The notes under the pieces are model-generated. The model did not search any database. It was not told the DNA's origin and saw only the letters and a program-made list of their open reading frames with translations. 64,000 bases of DNA. Origin: UBA2336 sp964419145 (GTDB lineage Bacteria > Bacteroidota > Bacteroidia > Cytophagales > Cyclobacteriaceae). Positions 17,324 to 26,222 of the stretch are shown one piece after another (the stretch's first letter is position 1; every line of letters starts with the position of its first letter). The position numbers were made by a program, and so were the translations under genes. The stretch spans positions 248,001 through 312,000 of the forward strand of contig CAYQOM010000001.1 in assembly GCA_964419145.1 (NCBI GenBank), in the 5' to 3' direction.

Positions 17324-17552
17324 AATACTCCTCNNNNNNNNNNTACTCCTCCTATTCGTCCTGATTTTCTACGTGCTTTACAAGCTCGGGCTTTTCCGTG
17401 TGTTTGTGGGAAGCGTAAAACAGGGCTATTCTGATCCCAACGACCTGAATAAACGTTCCGGAGGCAATGTAAACATCGATTCGGCTCCTCCGAAAGAAAA
17501 GCGCAAAGGCTTTAAAGGCGGAGAATATGTGGATTACGAAGAGGTAAAATAA
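17316..17552 (+). CDS. DUF4834-like small membrane protein (interrupted by a 10-N gap)
   Basis: 78 codons as written, including four codons touched by Ns. It has one membrane segment at the N-terminus (MLRILL, gap, LLLFVLIFYVLYKLGLF) and a soluble tail ending GGEYVDYEEVK, the end typical of the DUF4834 family in Bacteroidota. The gap is flanked on both sides by the same octamer TACTCCTC; merging the two copies removes 18 bases, keeps the frame, and gives a 72-residue protein MLRILLLFVLIF onward, which reads more naturally. The function is unknown. It lies 13 bases before dapF. Confidence 0.7.
   Translation: MLRILLXXXXLLLFVLIFYVLYKLGLFRVFVGSVKQGYSDPNDLNKRSGGNVNIDSAPPKEKRKGFKGGEYVDYEEVK
17334..17343. 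other. Assembly gap (10 N)
   Basis: Ten unknown bases inside the DUF4834-like gene, flanked by TACTCCTC at 17326-17333 and again at 17344-17351. This looks like two contigs joined without recognising an 8-base overlap. Confidence 0.95.
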
Positions 17553-17565
17553 CCTCTCTATCATC

Positions 17566-18345
17566 ATGAAAATTCCTTTTCATAAATACCAGGCTACAGG
17601 TAATGATTTTATCCTGATTGATAACCGATCAGGAGCATTTTCATTTTCTGCCGATCAGATCAAAAAAATATGCGACCGTAAGTTTGGCATTGGTGCGGAT
17701 GGACTAATCCTGATTGAAAAACATCCTTCTACCGATTTCAACCTCAATTACTACAACAGCGATGGCTCCCAAAGCCTCTGCGGAAATGGCAGTCGTGCAG
17801 CTGTGCAATTTGCTTCTACGCTGGGCATGATTAATGGCAAAACTTCCTTCAACGCATATGATGGCCTGCACGATGCTGAACTTCAATCGACAGGAAAAAT
17901 TCGACTGCACATGAATGATGTGAGTGAAGTGAAAGAAATTGACACAAACCTTTTCATCAATACCGGTTCACCTCACCTGATTTGCTTTGTTGATGACGTG
18001 CAGCATCATCCTGTTTTTGAAGATGGGAAAAAACTTCGCTACGATAAATCATTTCAAGCGCAAGGCGGAACCAATGTGAACTTTGTTGAGCTTCAAGGCA
18101 ACAATACCATTTTTGTGCGTACATACGAGCGTGGTGTGGAAAATGAAACGCTATCGTGTGGTACAGGCGTAACCGCTGCTGCGTTGGCTGCATCCCGAAA
18201 AGGATATGCATCACCGTTAACGGTAAAAACACTGGGCGGTGAATTATTGGTGGAATTTGAACAGCATTCCGGCAGCCCAATCTTCTCCCATATTTACCTG
18301 AATGGCCCTGCCAAAAAAGTATTCGAGGGCGTTTTCGAGTTCTGA
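17566..18345 (+). CDS. dapF: Diaminopimelate epimerase
   Basis: 259 residues. It converts LL- to meso-diaminopimelate for lysine and peptidoglycan synthesis, in the cytoplasm. The two catalytic cysteines are in place: Cys72 (LCGNGSRA) and Cys198 (LSCGTGVTA), with the substrate loops FHKYQATGNDF near the N-terminus and YERGVENETL before the second Cys. The length is typical. It follows the DUF4834-like gene by 13 bases and may be the end of the carB transcript, although the AT-rich cassette between them could carry its own promoter. Confidence 0.96.
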   Translation: MKIPFHKYQATGNDFILIDNRSGAFSFSADQIKKICDRKFGIGADGLILIEKHPSTDFNLNYYNSDGSQSLCGNGSRAAVQFASTLGMINGKTSFNAYDGLHDAELQSTGKIRLHMNDVSEVKEIDTNLFINTGSPHLICFVDDVQHHPVFEDGKKLRYDKSFQAQGGTNVNFVELQGNNTIFVRTYERGVENETLSCGTGVTAAALAASRKGYASPLTVKTLGGELLVEFEQHSGSPIFSHIYLNGPAKKVFEGVFEF

Positions 18346-18366
18346 TTACTGCCATTTTCGGGCGGA

Positions 18367-18463
18367 TGCCTGCCAAAATGTAGGTCATGAGTAAAAAAGC
18401 GCTTTTAAACGGCATTTGGAGCCATAATTGCATCCCGCAAACGCACTTGCCGGTAGGCAGGTC
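18367..18463. repeat. Pair of GCCTGCC / GGCAGG-type repeat remnants between dapF and secA
   Basis: TGCCTGCCA at 18367-18375 and TTGCCGGTAGGCAGGTC at 18447-18463 share the GGCAGG core with the palindrome at 28613-28631. They stand in the non-coding stretch between dapF and secA and look like pieces of a dispersed palindromic element. I see no gene in 18346-18543. Confidence 0.4.
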
Positions 18464-18476
18464 ACGAAAAACAAAT

Positions 18477-18484
18477 TAACTTTG
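18477..18484 (+). promoter_or_regulatory. Candidate -7 element upstream of secA
   Basis: TAACTTTG fits TAnnTTTG and lies 59 bases before the secA ATG. No good -33 element is seen at the expected 19-21 base spacing. Confidence 0.45.
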
Positions 18485-18543
18485 ACGCTCTTTTGCCCGT
18501 AATCTGTACAAGCGGGCACAGAACTTTAGGACTACGTTACGAT

Positions 18544-21500
18544 ATGCTAAAATTCATTGCGAAAATCTTCGGTACCAAATCAGAAAAGGACATCAAGCGC
18601 ATTATGCCCCTGGTGGAACAAACCAAGCAGGAAGAAAGCAAGCTTGGGGCGCTAACCAACGACCAGTTGCGGGAACAAACCCAACAGGTGCAACATGAAA
18701 TCAATGCTTTTCTGAAAGATATCGATGATCAGCTAGCAGCGCTCCATAAACGAATTGAAGAAAACCCTGAACTCGACATCAGCGAAAAGGAATCCATCTT
18801 CGCAGAAATTGACAAGCTTGAGCAAGACCGCAACAAGGAACTCGAAAAAGTATTGCTGAAAGTTTTACCCAAAGCTTTCGCCATCGTGCGCGAAACGGCA
18901 AGACGCTTCAAAGACAACAGCATTATTGAGGTTACCGCCAACAATATGGACCGCGAGTTTGCGGCCAAATTCCAACACATTAAAATTGAAGGCGACAAAG
19001 CCTTGTGGCACAACCAATGGTTGGCAGCCGGAAACCTGGTTACCTGGGACATGGTGCACTACGATGTACAGATCATCGGTGGTATTGTACTGCACGAAGG
19101 TAAGATTGCCGAAATGGCCACCGGTGAAGGGAAAACGTTGGTGGCTACTTTCCCGGCATTTTTGAATGCACTTGCTCGCAGAGGCGTACACATAGTTACC
19201 GTAAACAATTACCTCTCTGTTCGCGATAGCGAGTGGATGGCTCCGCTATTCCAGTTTCATGGCATGCGTGTGGATTGTGTGGATAAACATGAGCCGAACT
19301 CCATCGCCAGAAGAAACGCCTACCTGGCCGATATCACTTACGGTACCAACAACGAATTTGGTTTCGACTATCTGCGTGATAACATGGCACGCGATCCGCA
19401 GGAACTCGTGCAACGCGGGCACCATTTTGCCATGGTAGATGAGGTGGACAGCGTGTTGATTGATGAAGCCCGTACGCCACTGATCATTTCCGGTCCGATA
19501 CCGAAAGGCGATGAACACGAATTCTACGACCTGAAGCCACGCATTTTCAAATTGGTTGAAGCACAACGAAAATTAGTAGCCGATTACCTGATACAAGCCA
19601 AAAAGCTAATTGCCGAAGGCAACGAAAAAGATGGCGGACTTGCTTTGTTCCGCGCGTTCCGTGGCTTGCCCAAGAACAAACCCCTTATCAAGTATTTAAG
19701 CGAAACCGGCATCAAAGCCGTTCTGCAAAAAACAGAAAACTTCTACCTGCAGGATAACAAGCGAAACATGCCGGAAGCGGACAAGCCGTTGTACTTCATC
19801 ATTGATGAAAAAGACAACAGCGTGGAGCTTACCGAAAAAGGCATCGACCTGATTACCGGTGAAGGCGAAGATCCGAAGTTTTTCATCATGCCCGAGATCG
19901 GCACAGAATTAAACAAACTCGAAAAAGATCTTTCGCTAAACGATGTGGATCGCTTTCAGAAAAAAGAAGCGATCATTCGCGACTACCAGGTGAAATCGCA
20001 ACGCATTCACAGCGTAAACCAATTGTTGAAAGCCTATACACTTTTTGAAAAGGATACGGAATACATCATTGTTGATGGCAAAGTAAAAATCGTTGACGAG
20101 CAAACCGGTCGTGTGTTGGATGGCAGACGCTACTCCGATGGATTACACCAGGCCATTGAAGCAAAAGAAAATGTAAAGGTGGAAGATGCCACACAAACCT
20201 ACGCCACCATCACCCTGCAAAATTATTTCCGCATGTACCACAAACTTGCGGGTATGACCGGTACAGCCGAAACAGAAGCCGGAGAATTCTGGGACATTTA
20301 TAAGTTGGATGTGGTGACTATTCCAACCAACCGCCCGATCACGCGAAAAGACCAGGACGACCTGGTTTACAAAACCGTACGCGAGAAATTTAACGCAGTG
20401 GCCGATGAGATTGTAAAGCTAACCGAACAAGGCAGGCCCGTTCTGGTAGGTACTACTTCTGTTGAAATTTCGGAATTGGTAAGCCGCATGTTACAGATCC
20501 GCAAGATCAAGCACCAGGTATTGAACGCCAAGCAACACCAGCGCGAAGCCGATATTGTGGCCGAAGCCGGTAAGCCGGGCACCGTAACCATTGCCACCAA
20601 CATGGCCGGTCGTGGTACGGATATCAAGCTTACACCCGAATCGCGGGCTGCTGGTGGGTTGGCCATTATCGGTACCGAGCGCCACGAATCACGCAGGGTC
20701 GACCGCCAGTTGCGCGGGCGTTCGGGTCGACAGGGTGACCCGGGTACATCGCAGTTCTATGTTTCACTGGAAGATAACCTGATGCGTTTGTTCATGCCTG
20801 AACGCATTGCGCGTGTTATGGACCGTCTTGGTTTGAAAGAAGGCGAAGTGATTCAACATTCGATGGTTACCAGCTCCATTGAACGCGCTCAGAAAAAAGT
20901 AGAGGAAAACAACTTCGGTATTCGTAAGCGCTTGTTGGAATACGACAACGTAATGAACTCGCAGCGCGAAGTAATTTACAAGCGCAGAAGAAACGCCTTG
21001 TACGGTGAACGACTGGAGTTGGATATCTTGAACATGCTCAACGACATTACGGAAGAAATGGTGAGCAACGCCAAAGCAGCCAATGATTATGAAAGTTTAA
21101 GGTTAAATGCACTGAGTGTATTAGGCCTTGATTACGAAATCAGCAAAGAAGAATTCGAAAAAGGAAACGAAGCCAATCTTGCTGATGATCTCTATACAAA
21201 AGCATTAGCGCATTATCGCAAGAAAAATAAGCTTGTGGCCGATAAAGCACTTCCTGTCATTAAAGACATTCACAAAACACGGGGAGCAACCGTTGAAAAT
21301 ATTCTGGTTCCCTTCTCTGATGGTTCAAAAAATATTGGTGTAGTGGCCAACTTGAAAAAAGCCGTTGATACCAATAACGCAGAGTTAACGCGTTCGATGG
21401 AGAAGATGATTACGCTCGCCATCATCGATCAGCTCTGGAAAGAACACCTGCGTGACATGGATGACCTGAAACAATCCGTGCAAACGGCAGTGTACGAACA

Positions 21501-21894
21501 GAAAGATCCGCTATTGATTTACAAGTTTGAAGGCTTTGAGCTCTTCAAACGCTTTATCGGAAAAGTGAATGAAGAGACCATCTCCTTCCTGATGAAAGCA
21601 GATATACCTGCGCAGGAAGCCGGACAGGTTGAAGAAGCCCGCTCACGTAGCCGGCAACGGTTCAACGAACAGAAAGAAGAATCGCGCTCGTTGTTGAGTG
21701 GCGGTGGCAATCAGCAGCCTGCAGCAACCGGAAGGCCTCCACAGGAAAAGGTGATGCCGGCCAAATCAGAAAAAGTGGCCAACCGAAACGATAAAGTGTC
21801 GGTACAGTATACGGATGGTCGTATCTTGCGGGATGTGAAATACAAAAAAGTTGAAGAAGACGTTTTAAATAACCGGTGCATAATTATCGACTGA
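18544..21894 (+). CDS. secA: Preprotein translocase ATPase subunit SecA
   Basis: 1116 residues from ATG 18544 (MLKFIAKIFGTKSEKDIK). It drives protein export through SecYEG. Motifs: Walker A MATGEGKTL near residue 192, Walker B MVDEVDSVLIDEARTPL near residue 297, the preprotein cross-linking domain, helicase motifs TNMAGRGTDI and RQLRGRSGRQGDPG in the second motor domain, then the scaffold and wing domains (LWKEHLRDMDDLKQSV). It is ~200 residues longer than E. coli SecA because of inserts in the first half, which is usual in this phylum. The C-terminus (VQYTDGRI to NNRCIIID) lacks the cysteine-rich zinc motif. An upstream in-frame start at 18493 is not needed. Confidence 0.97.
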   Translation: MLKFIAKIFGTKSEKDIKRIMPLVEQTKQEESKLGALTNDQLREQTQQVQHEINAFLKDIDDQLAALHKRIEENPELDISEKESIFAEIDKLEQDRNKELEKVLLKVLPKAFAIVRETARRFKDNSIIEVTANNMDREFAAKFQHIKIEGDKALWHNQWLAAGNLVTWDMVHYDVQIIGGIVLHEGKIAEMATGEGKTLVATFPAFLNALARRGVHIVTVNNYLSVRDSEWMAPLFQFHGMRVDCVDKHEPNSIARRNAYLADITYGTNNEFGFDYLRDNMARDPQELVQRGHHFAMVDEVDSVLIDEARTPLIISGPIPKGDEHEFYDLKPRIFKLVEAQRKLVADYLIQAKKLIAEGNEKDGGLALFRAFRGLPKNKPLIKYLSETGIKAVLQKTENFYLQDNKRNMPEADKPLYFIIDEKDNSVELTEKGIDLITGEGEDPKFFIMPEIGTELNKLEKDLSLNDVDRFQKKEAIIRDYQVKSQRIHSVNQLLKAYTLFEKDTEYIIVDGKVKIVDEQTGRVLDGRRYSDGLHQAIEAKENVKVEDATQTYATITLQNYFRMYHKLAGMTGTAETEAGEFWDIYKLDVVTIPTNRPITRKDQDDLVYKTVREKFNAVADEIVKLTEQGRPVLVGTTSVEISELVSRMLQIRKIKHQVLNAKQHQREADIVAEAGKPGTVTIATNMAGRGTDIKLTPESRAAGGLAIIGTERHESRRVDRQLRGRSGRQGDPGTSQFYVSLEDNLMRLFMPERIARVMDRLGLKEGEVIQHSMVTSSIERAQKKVEENNFGIRKRLLEYDNVMNSQREVIYKRRRNALYGERLELDILNMLNDITEEMVSNAKAANDYESLRLNALSVLGLDYEISKEEFEKGNEANLADDLYTKALAHYRKKNKLVADKALPVIKDIHKTRGATVENILVPFSDGSKNIGVVANLKKAVDTNNAELTRSMEKMITLAIIDQLWKEHLRDMDDLKQSVQTAVYEQKDPLLIYKFEGFELFKRFIGKVNEETISFLMKADIPAQEAGQVEEARSRSRQRFNEQKEESRSLLSGGGNQQPAATGRPPQEKVMPAKSEKVANRNDKVSVQYTDGRILRDVKYKKVEEDVLNNRCIIID

Positions 21895-22412
21895 TGAATC
21901 GCTTTCTCCTTTTCAGTGTCTTGGTTTTAATTGTGGTTTTTGAAGGGTGTAAACCAGCTCAGAAAACCACCACCTCCACACAGGGTGGAAAATACCATGA
22001 AGACCTTTCCGGGTTACGACCAAAGGTTGACGAAACTGAAACAATCGATACCCTCAAACAGGATGGCACAACACGCGACCCGAAAGTTTACGTTGAACCA
22101 AAATTCACCGTAAATGCACAAGTGGATGCCGTGCTCGACAGCATTGATCAGCTAAACCTCAGCCGTAGAGTCGTTGATGGATTTACCATTCAGATTTACT
22201 ATGGCATAAGGCGTGAAGATGCGCTTAATGCAAAGAAAGATGCAACCATTCGCATACCCGAAATGGAAGCCGAAGTACAATACCTTCAACCCAATTTCCG
22301 GGTAAAGGTGGGTAAGTATTTTAACAGGCTGCAGGCACAGAAAGATTATGAAAAAATAAAGCAGTCGTTCCCAAATGCTATTCTTATTCCCGATAAGATT
22401 TCTTTGAATTGA
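21894..22412 (+). CDS. SPOR-like domain lipoprotein
   Basis: 172 residues. The ATG at 21894 shares one base with the secA stop (TGATG), indicating coupled translation. The lipoprotein signal ends in FEGC (Cys19). After a low-complexity linker, the C-terminal ~85 residues (GFTIQIYYGIRREDAL, then FRVKVGKYFNRLQAQKDYEKI and FPNAILIPDKI) have the beta-alpha-beta pattern of the SPOR domain, which binds denuded peptidoglycan at division sites. Its placement after secA suggests co-expression, not necessarily joint function. Confidence 0.8.
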   Translation: MNRFLLFSVLVLIVVFEGCKPAQKTTTSTQGGKYHEDLSGLRPKVDETETIDTLKQDGTTRDPKVYVEPKFTVNAQVDAVLDSIDQLNLSRRVVDGFTIQIYYGIRREDALNAKKDATIRIPEMEAEVQYLQPNFRVKVGKYFNRLQAQKDYEKIKQSFPNAILIPDKISLN

Positions 22413-22532
22413 GCTGCAAAGCTTGAACCATACAAGCTCTGACAACTGCTAATCATCTGTTACCTGTTACGCGCCATGAACGTACGCATTTCATATACCT
22501 GCTATCGGTGGCGCGAAAAGGAAAATTAAAAT

Positions 22533-22562
22533 GGTAGCCCCGACCTCACGGTCGGGGCTACC
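22533..22562. repeat. Perfect REP-like inverted repeat
   Basis: GGTAGCCCCGACC (22533-22545) and GGTCGGGGCTACC (22550-22562) are a perfect 13-bp stem around the loop TCAC. There is no T-tract, so it is not a normal terminator. It resembles extragenic palindromes mobilised by REP-associated transposases; no such transposase is in the window. Confidence 0.7.
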
Positions 22563-22844
22563 AAAATAACGCCCTTACAGGGCTGGTGGATTGTGCTTAC
22601 TTTCTTCCATGCATATCACCCATTACTGAACTTATTAACCAGTTAACACAAGCGTGTAAGCTCCGTAGGAGCGACCGAATGGTAACAATATGTGTTTCGA
22701 TACTACCGTGCCGACTACGTAATATCAATGAAATGAGCCTTCATCCGGCACACCGTGCACAACCGCTGATCGGGGCCAACATATACCGAATCATATAGTC
22801 TTCAAGCAATTATTGCCAGGTAACTAACTTTACGTCCGGTTATG

Positions 22845-22852
22845 TATTTTTG
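22845..22852 (+). promoter_or_regulatory. Candidate -7 element directly before the M20 amidohydrolase start
   Basis: TATTTTTG fits TAnnTTTG and ends five bases before the ATG at 22858. If it is used, the transcript would begin at or next to the start codon (leaderless). No -33 element at the standard distance was seen. Confidence 0.45.
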
Positions 22853-22857
22853 ACCTG

Positions 22858-24048
22858 ATGAACCTGCTGGAAAAAATCAAGTCGCTTTCAACTGCGTATG
22901 CTACCGATGTGGTAGCCATGCGCAGGTATATTCACGCCAACCCTGAATTATCATACCAGGAATACAATACAGCTAAGTATGTTGCGGCACAACTTAAATT
23001 GTTTGGTATAACACCTACAGAAGGCGTAGCCACCACAGGTGTTGTAGCAGAAATCAAAGGGAAAAATCCCGACAAAAAAACAATTGCCCTTCGGGCCGAT
23101 ATGGACGCCTTGCCGATTCATGAAGCGAATGAGGTTCCGTACAAATCGAAAAATGCCGGGGTGATGCATGCTTGCGGGCACGATGTGCACACCGCTTCCC
23201 TGCTCGGCACAGCACGCATCCTGAATGAAATCAAAAATGAATTTGAAGGCACCGTGCGTTTAATTTTTCAACCGGGTGAAGAAAAAAATCCGGGGGGTGC
23301 ATCCTTCATGATTAAAGAAGGCGTACTTGAAAATCCTGCTCCTGCTTCTATCATCGGACAGCATGTGTTTCCGCTTTTGCCGGTGGGAACGATTGGCTTT
23401 CGCGAAGGCATGTACATGGCCAGCAGCGATGAAATTTTTTTACGCGTAATCGGTAAAGGCGGGCATGGTGCCACACCCGAGCTAACCATCGATCCGGTGG
23501 TGATCGCTTCACACATCATCATTGCTTTGCAGCAGGTGATCAGTCGCAATGCTTCACCCAAACAACCTACCGTACTTACGTTTGGGAAAGTAGTTGCCGA
23601 TGGCGCCACGAACATCATCCCCAATGAAGTAACGATTGCCGGAACGTTTCGCGCGATGGATGAAACCTGGCGCAAGGAAGGGCTTCAAAAAATAAAAACT
23701 ATGGCTGAAACACTAGCCGAAAGCATGGGCGGAAAATGTGAAGTAAAAATTTCACACGGTTATCCGTTTCTGCAAAACAATCCTGAAGTAACCAAACGCA
23801 TCCGGCAGGCAGCCGAAGCGTATGTAGGGAAAGACAATGTGGTAGACATTGACCTGACTTTAGGCAGTGAGGATTTCGCTTATTATTCGCAAGTGATTCC
23901 GGCATCTTTCTATCGTTTAGGTACGCGCAATGATGCCAAAGGCATAACATCGTATGTGCACACCCCTACCTTTGATATCGATGAAGATGCCCTTTCAATC
24001 GGCCCCGGACTGATGGCCTGGATGGCGGTGAAGGAGTTGGGTAATTGA
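22858..24048 (+). CDS. M20 family amidohydrolase (N-acyl-amino acid amidohydrolase/carboxypeptidase type)
   Basis: 396 residues, cytoplasmic (no signal peptide). Metal centre motifs: RADMDALPI near residues 79-87, ACGHDVHTA with Cys106 and His108, and PGEEKNPGG with the catalytic Glu pair near residue 140; the closing SEDFAYYSQ holds the last metal-ligand region. The family removes acyl groups from N-acylated amino acids or related compounds with Mn/Zn/Co. A dimerisation (lid) domain lies in residues ~185-300. It stands alone, with repeat sequence before it and a transporter gene after it. Confidence 0.93.
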   Translation: MNLLEKIKSLSTAYATDVVAMRRYIHANPELSYQEYNTAKYVAAQLKLFGITPTEGVATTGVVAEIKGKNPDKKTIALRADMDALPIHEANEVPYKSKNAGVMHACGHDVHTASLLGTARILNEIKNEFEGTVRLIFQPGEEKNPGGASFMIKEGVLENPAPASIIGQHVFPLLPVGTIGFREGMYMASSDEIFLRVIGKGGHGATPELTIDPVVIASHIIIALQQVISRNASPKQPTVLTFGKVVADGATNIIPNEVTIAGTFRAMDETWRKEGLQKIKTMAETLAESMGGKCEVKISHGYPFLQNNPEVTKRIRQAAEAYVGKDNVVDIDLTLGSEDFAYYSQVIPASFYRLGTRNDAKGITSYVHTPTFDIDEDALSIGPGLMAWMAVKELGN

Positions 24049-24161
24049 GTTACTCCTTCTGTATCACATTAACTATCGGGACAGGGCGACACGCAACAAA
24101 ATTTAACACTACAGTAATTTTTCAATTCATAGATTTCTACATTTAAGCAAAAGCACAACCC

Positions 24162-25772
24162 TTGGAACAACCGCTTCCACAAACGCCACTTCAACCTCAG
24201 CCCCGGTATTGGGATCGGATTAGAAAAATCCTGTACATACTGGGTACACTGGTGCTGTTTGTATTTGCGCTTGACTTGATGATCTCATCCCTGCAACACC
24301 TGGGAAAGACCGCTGCGGAAGCAATCCTCCTGGCCACCTCCAACCCATTTACCGGGTTGTTTATCGGGTTACTGATTGCCGCCATGCTGCAAAGCAGTTC
24401 CACGGCCACCAGTCTGGTGGTAGCCTTGGTGGCTTCCGGTTCCATTACCATCGACAGCGCCATACCGATTATTATGGGGGCCAACGTGGGCACCACCATT
24501 ACCAGCACCATTGTTTCGCTTGGGTTTATCAATAAACGAAAAGAATTCAGGCGCGCTATTGCAGCCGGTACGTACCACGATTTTTTCAACATCCTAACGG
24601 TATCGATTCTCTTCCCGTTGGAGTACTATAATGGTATCCTATCCAATTTAGCCGGCTGGATTGCAGAAAACTTTTTCACCATCAGCAGCACCACACCATC
24701 AGGCTCCTTCTCACCTACCTTTCGTGGGTTCAGTCCGGTGATTGAGTTTTTGGTGAATACCATTCCAAGCGGATTTTTGCTGGCGCTGCTCTCAGTCGCC
24801 CTACTATTTGTTTCTATTCTGTTGTTTCGCAAACTGATTTCCGGTTTGCTCATGGCCAGTTCACCCGAAAAATTCAGTCGCTTCTTTTTCAAGAACACGT
24901 TCAAATCGTTTTTCTGGGGATTGATTACAACGGCAGCGATCCGATCAAGTACCATCACTACCTCAGTGGTTGTGCCTATCGTGGCTCAAAAAATTATTAC
25001 ACTGCGCAAAGCCGTCCCGTTTATTCTGGGCGCAAACATCGGCACCACGGTAACAGCTTTTATTGCTGCCATACTTAATTCAAGTTCATCAAGTGCGATC
25101 ACTATTGCCATCGCGCATTTCCTATTCAACTTTATGGGTGTACTGGTCTTTTTTCCGATACCCATATTGCGCGACATACCCATCGCCATGGCAAATGGAC
25201 TGGGCAGGCTCACCACGCGGTACAGGCTCACGGGTTTTGTGTATTTGCTGGCGGTATTCTTTTTCGTTCCGTTCTCGCTTATTTATCTGAACAAAGATTC
25301 AACGGAGGTATTGGAGTTAACCTATTCAAAAATTGATCACGTTACCGGTGACAGTTCGGCTTACCGCATCGTTTCCAAACAACAGATTCGGAGTCAGAGT
25401 GGCGAGTGGTTGATTTACAGGCGTAACGCCATTGATCCGGATGAAATCCACCCGGTGTATAAAAAGAACAACGTGCTGTTCATCAACAAGGAAATGATTT
25501 TGTTCAACGAACCCGGCTTTTGCTGGGATGGCGAAAACCGCGAAGGCAAATATCAACTCTGTGTGGACAAAGTTTTACCTCGTTATGCGTTGAGTGAAGC
25601 CTTAAGTTTCGATTCGGTTTACGTGTACACGCAACGGTACTACAACCATCCCGATTCGGTTGTGAGCACCCTGCACGTCAGTGCCCTGTATCCCATTGTT
25701 TTACAGGCTGTTCGTACAGAGGCTGGCAAGCTCGTAGAAACACGCAAAATCACCCGATTTGAGCGTAAATAG
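24162..25772 (+). CDS. Na+/phosphate cotransporter family protein (NptA/PNaS type)
   Basis: 536 residues. It is read from a TTG at 24162, since no ATG precedes the first membrane helix and the frame is open from there. Two inverted repeats carry the family signature QSSSTATSLVVALV (residues ~70) and IRSSTITTSVVVPIV (near 270), each followed by GANVGTTIT / GANIGTTVT. The C-terminal ~130 residues after the last membrane helix form a soluble domain in place of the PhoU-like tail of some relatives. It probably imports phosphate with sodium, or exports it. No pst or pho genes are near. Confidence 0.88.
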   Translation: MEQPLPQTPLQPQPRYWDRIRKILYILGTLVLFVFALDLMISSLQHLGKTAAEAILLATSNPFTGLFIGLLIAAMLQSSSTATSLVVALVASGSITIDSAIPIIMGANVGTTITSTIVSLGFINKRKEFRRAIAAGTYHDFFNILTVSILFPLEYYNGILSNLAGWIAENFFTISSTTPSGSFSPTFRGFSPVIEFLVNTIPSGFLLALLSVALLFVSILLFRKLISGLLMASSPEKFSRFFFKNTFKSFFWGLITTAAIRSSTITTSVVVPIVAQKIITLRKAVPFILGANIGTTVTAFIAAILNSSSSSAITIAIAHFLFNFMGVLVFFPIPILRDIPIAMANGLGRLTTRYRLTGFVYLLAVFFFVPFSLIYLNKDSTEVLELTYSKIDHVTGDSSAYRIVSKQQIRSQSGEWLIYRRNAIDPDEIHPVYKKNNVLFINKEMILFNEPGFCWDGENREGKYQLCVDKVLPRYALSEALSFDSVYVYTQRYYNHPDSVVSTLHVSALYPIVLQAVRTEAGKLVETRKITRFERK

Positions 25773-25838
25773 TGTCTTTTTTGAATCCCCCGAAAGTTCC
25801 GATCTTTGCTTACCTTGTATCACCCGTAAAGCGGAAAC

Positions 25839-26222
25839 ATGTTAAAAGAAACGTTACTGAAATTTTTTAAGCTGGAAGGATTAATCAATAACCTGACGGG
25901 CTACATTGAAACCCGGCTGGAGTTGGTGAAGTATGAGTTGAAAGAAGACATTGCGCGGGCGATGGCTAAAATTGCTATCGTGATGGTGATTGCTCTTTTC
26001 TTCACACTTTTTCTGCTCTTTGTGAGCGTTACAGCCGCATACTTGTTGGCTGAGTTGGTGGGTGTATTCGGTGGCTTTGGCATTGTGGCGGGCGTTTACC
26101 TGGTGTTGTTGCTCGTGGTCATCTTCTTCCGCGAGCCGATCAGCCATAAAATTGAACAAGAGATAAAGAAAACATTACGGCATAAAAAGCATCAACATCA
26201 TGAAAGCAATGGAAACGGATGA
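25839..26222 (+). CDS. Holin-X-like/DUF1469 family small membrane protein
   Basis: 127 residues. An amphipathic N-terminal helix (GLINNLTGYIETRLELVKYELKE, given here only by position 13-35) precedes two membrane segments at residues ~45-70 and ~76-97; the tail is basic and His-rich (KHQHHESNGNG). This is the layout of the phage-holin-like family PF07332 found in many bacterial chromosomes without phage context. No phage genes are near, so a lytic role is unlikely; a role in envelope stress is suspected for the family. The stop lies 23 bases inside the next gene. Confidence 0.7.
   Translation: MLKETLLKFFKLEGLINNLTGYIETRLELVKYELKEDIARAMAKIAIVMVIALFFTLFLLFVSVTAAYLLAELVGVFGGFGIVAGVYLVLLLVVIFFREPISHKIEQEIKKTLRHKKHQHHESNGNG

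Larger units (their letters stand above)
22413..22857. repeat. Gene-free stretch with hairpin and repeat-like blocks
   Basis: 445 bases without a credible gene. It begins with a weak hairpin AGCTTG/CAAGCT (22420-22438), then holds a perfect 13-bp inverted repeat (22533-22562), followed by GCCCTTACAGGGCTGG at about 22571 and AAGCTCCGTAGGAGCGACC at about 22659-22677, phrases typical of dispersed non-coding repeats in Bacteroidota genomes. A 70-codon open frame through it (22586-22798) looks like translated repeat sequence. The M20 promoter element lies at the right end. Confidence 0.6.

Noticed and set aside
17957..18433. 158-codon frame antisense to dapF
   Set aside because: It lies opposite a well-conserved gene and its sequence shows only the mirror of dapF codons.
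22586..22798. 70-codon open frame in the secA-M20 gap
   Set aside because: It runs through palindromic repeat sequence, has no ribosome site or family features, and reads like the translated repeats often mis-called in Bacteroidota.
25839..26222. Holin-like protein as a sign of a prophage
   Set aside because: No phage structural, lysis or integrase genes are near; the family is common in bacterial chromosomes.
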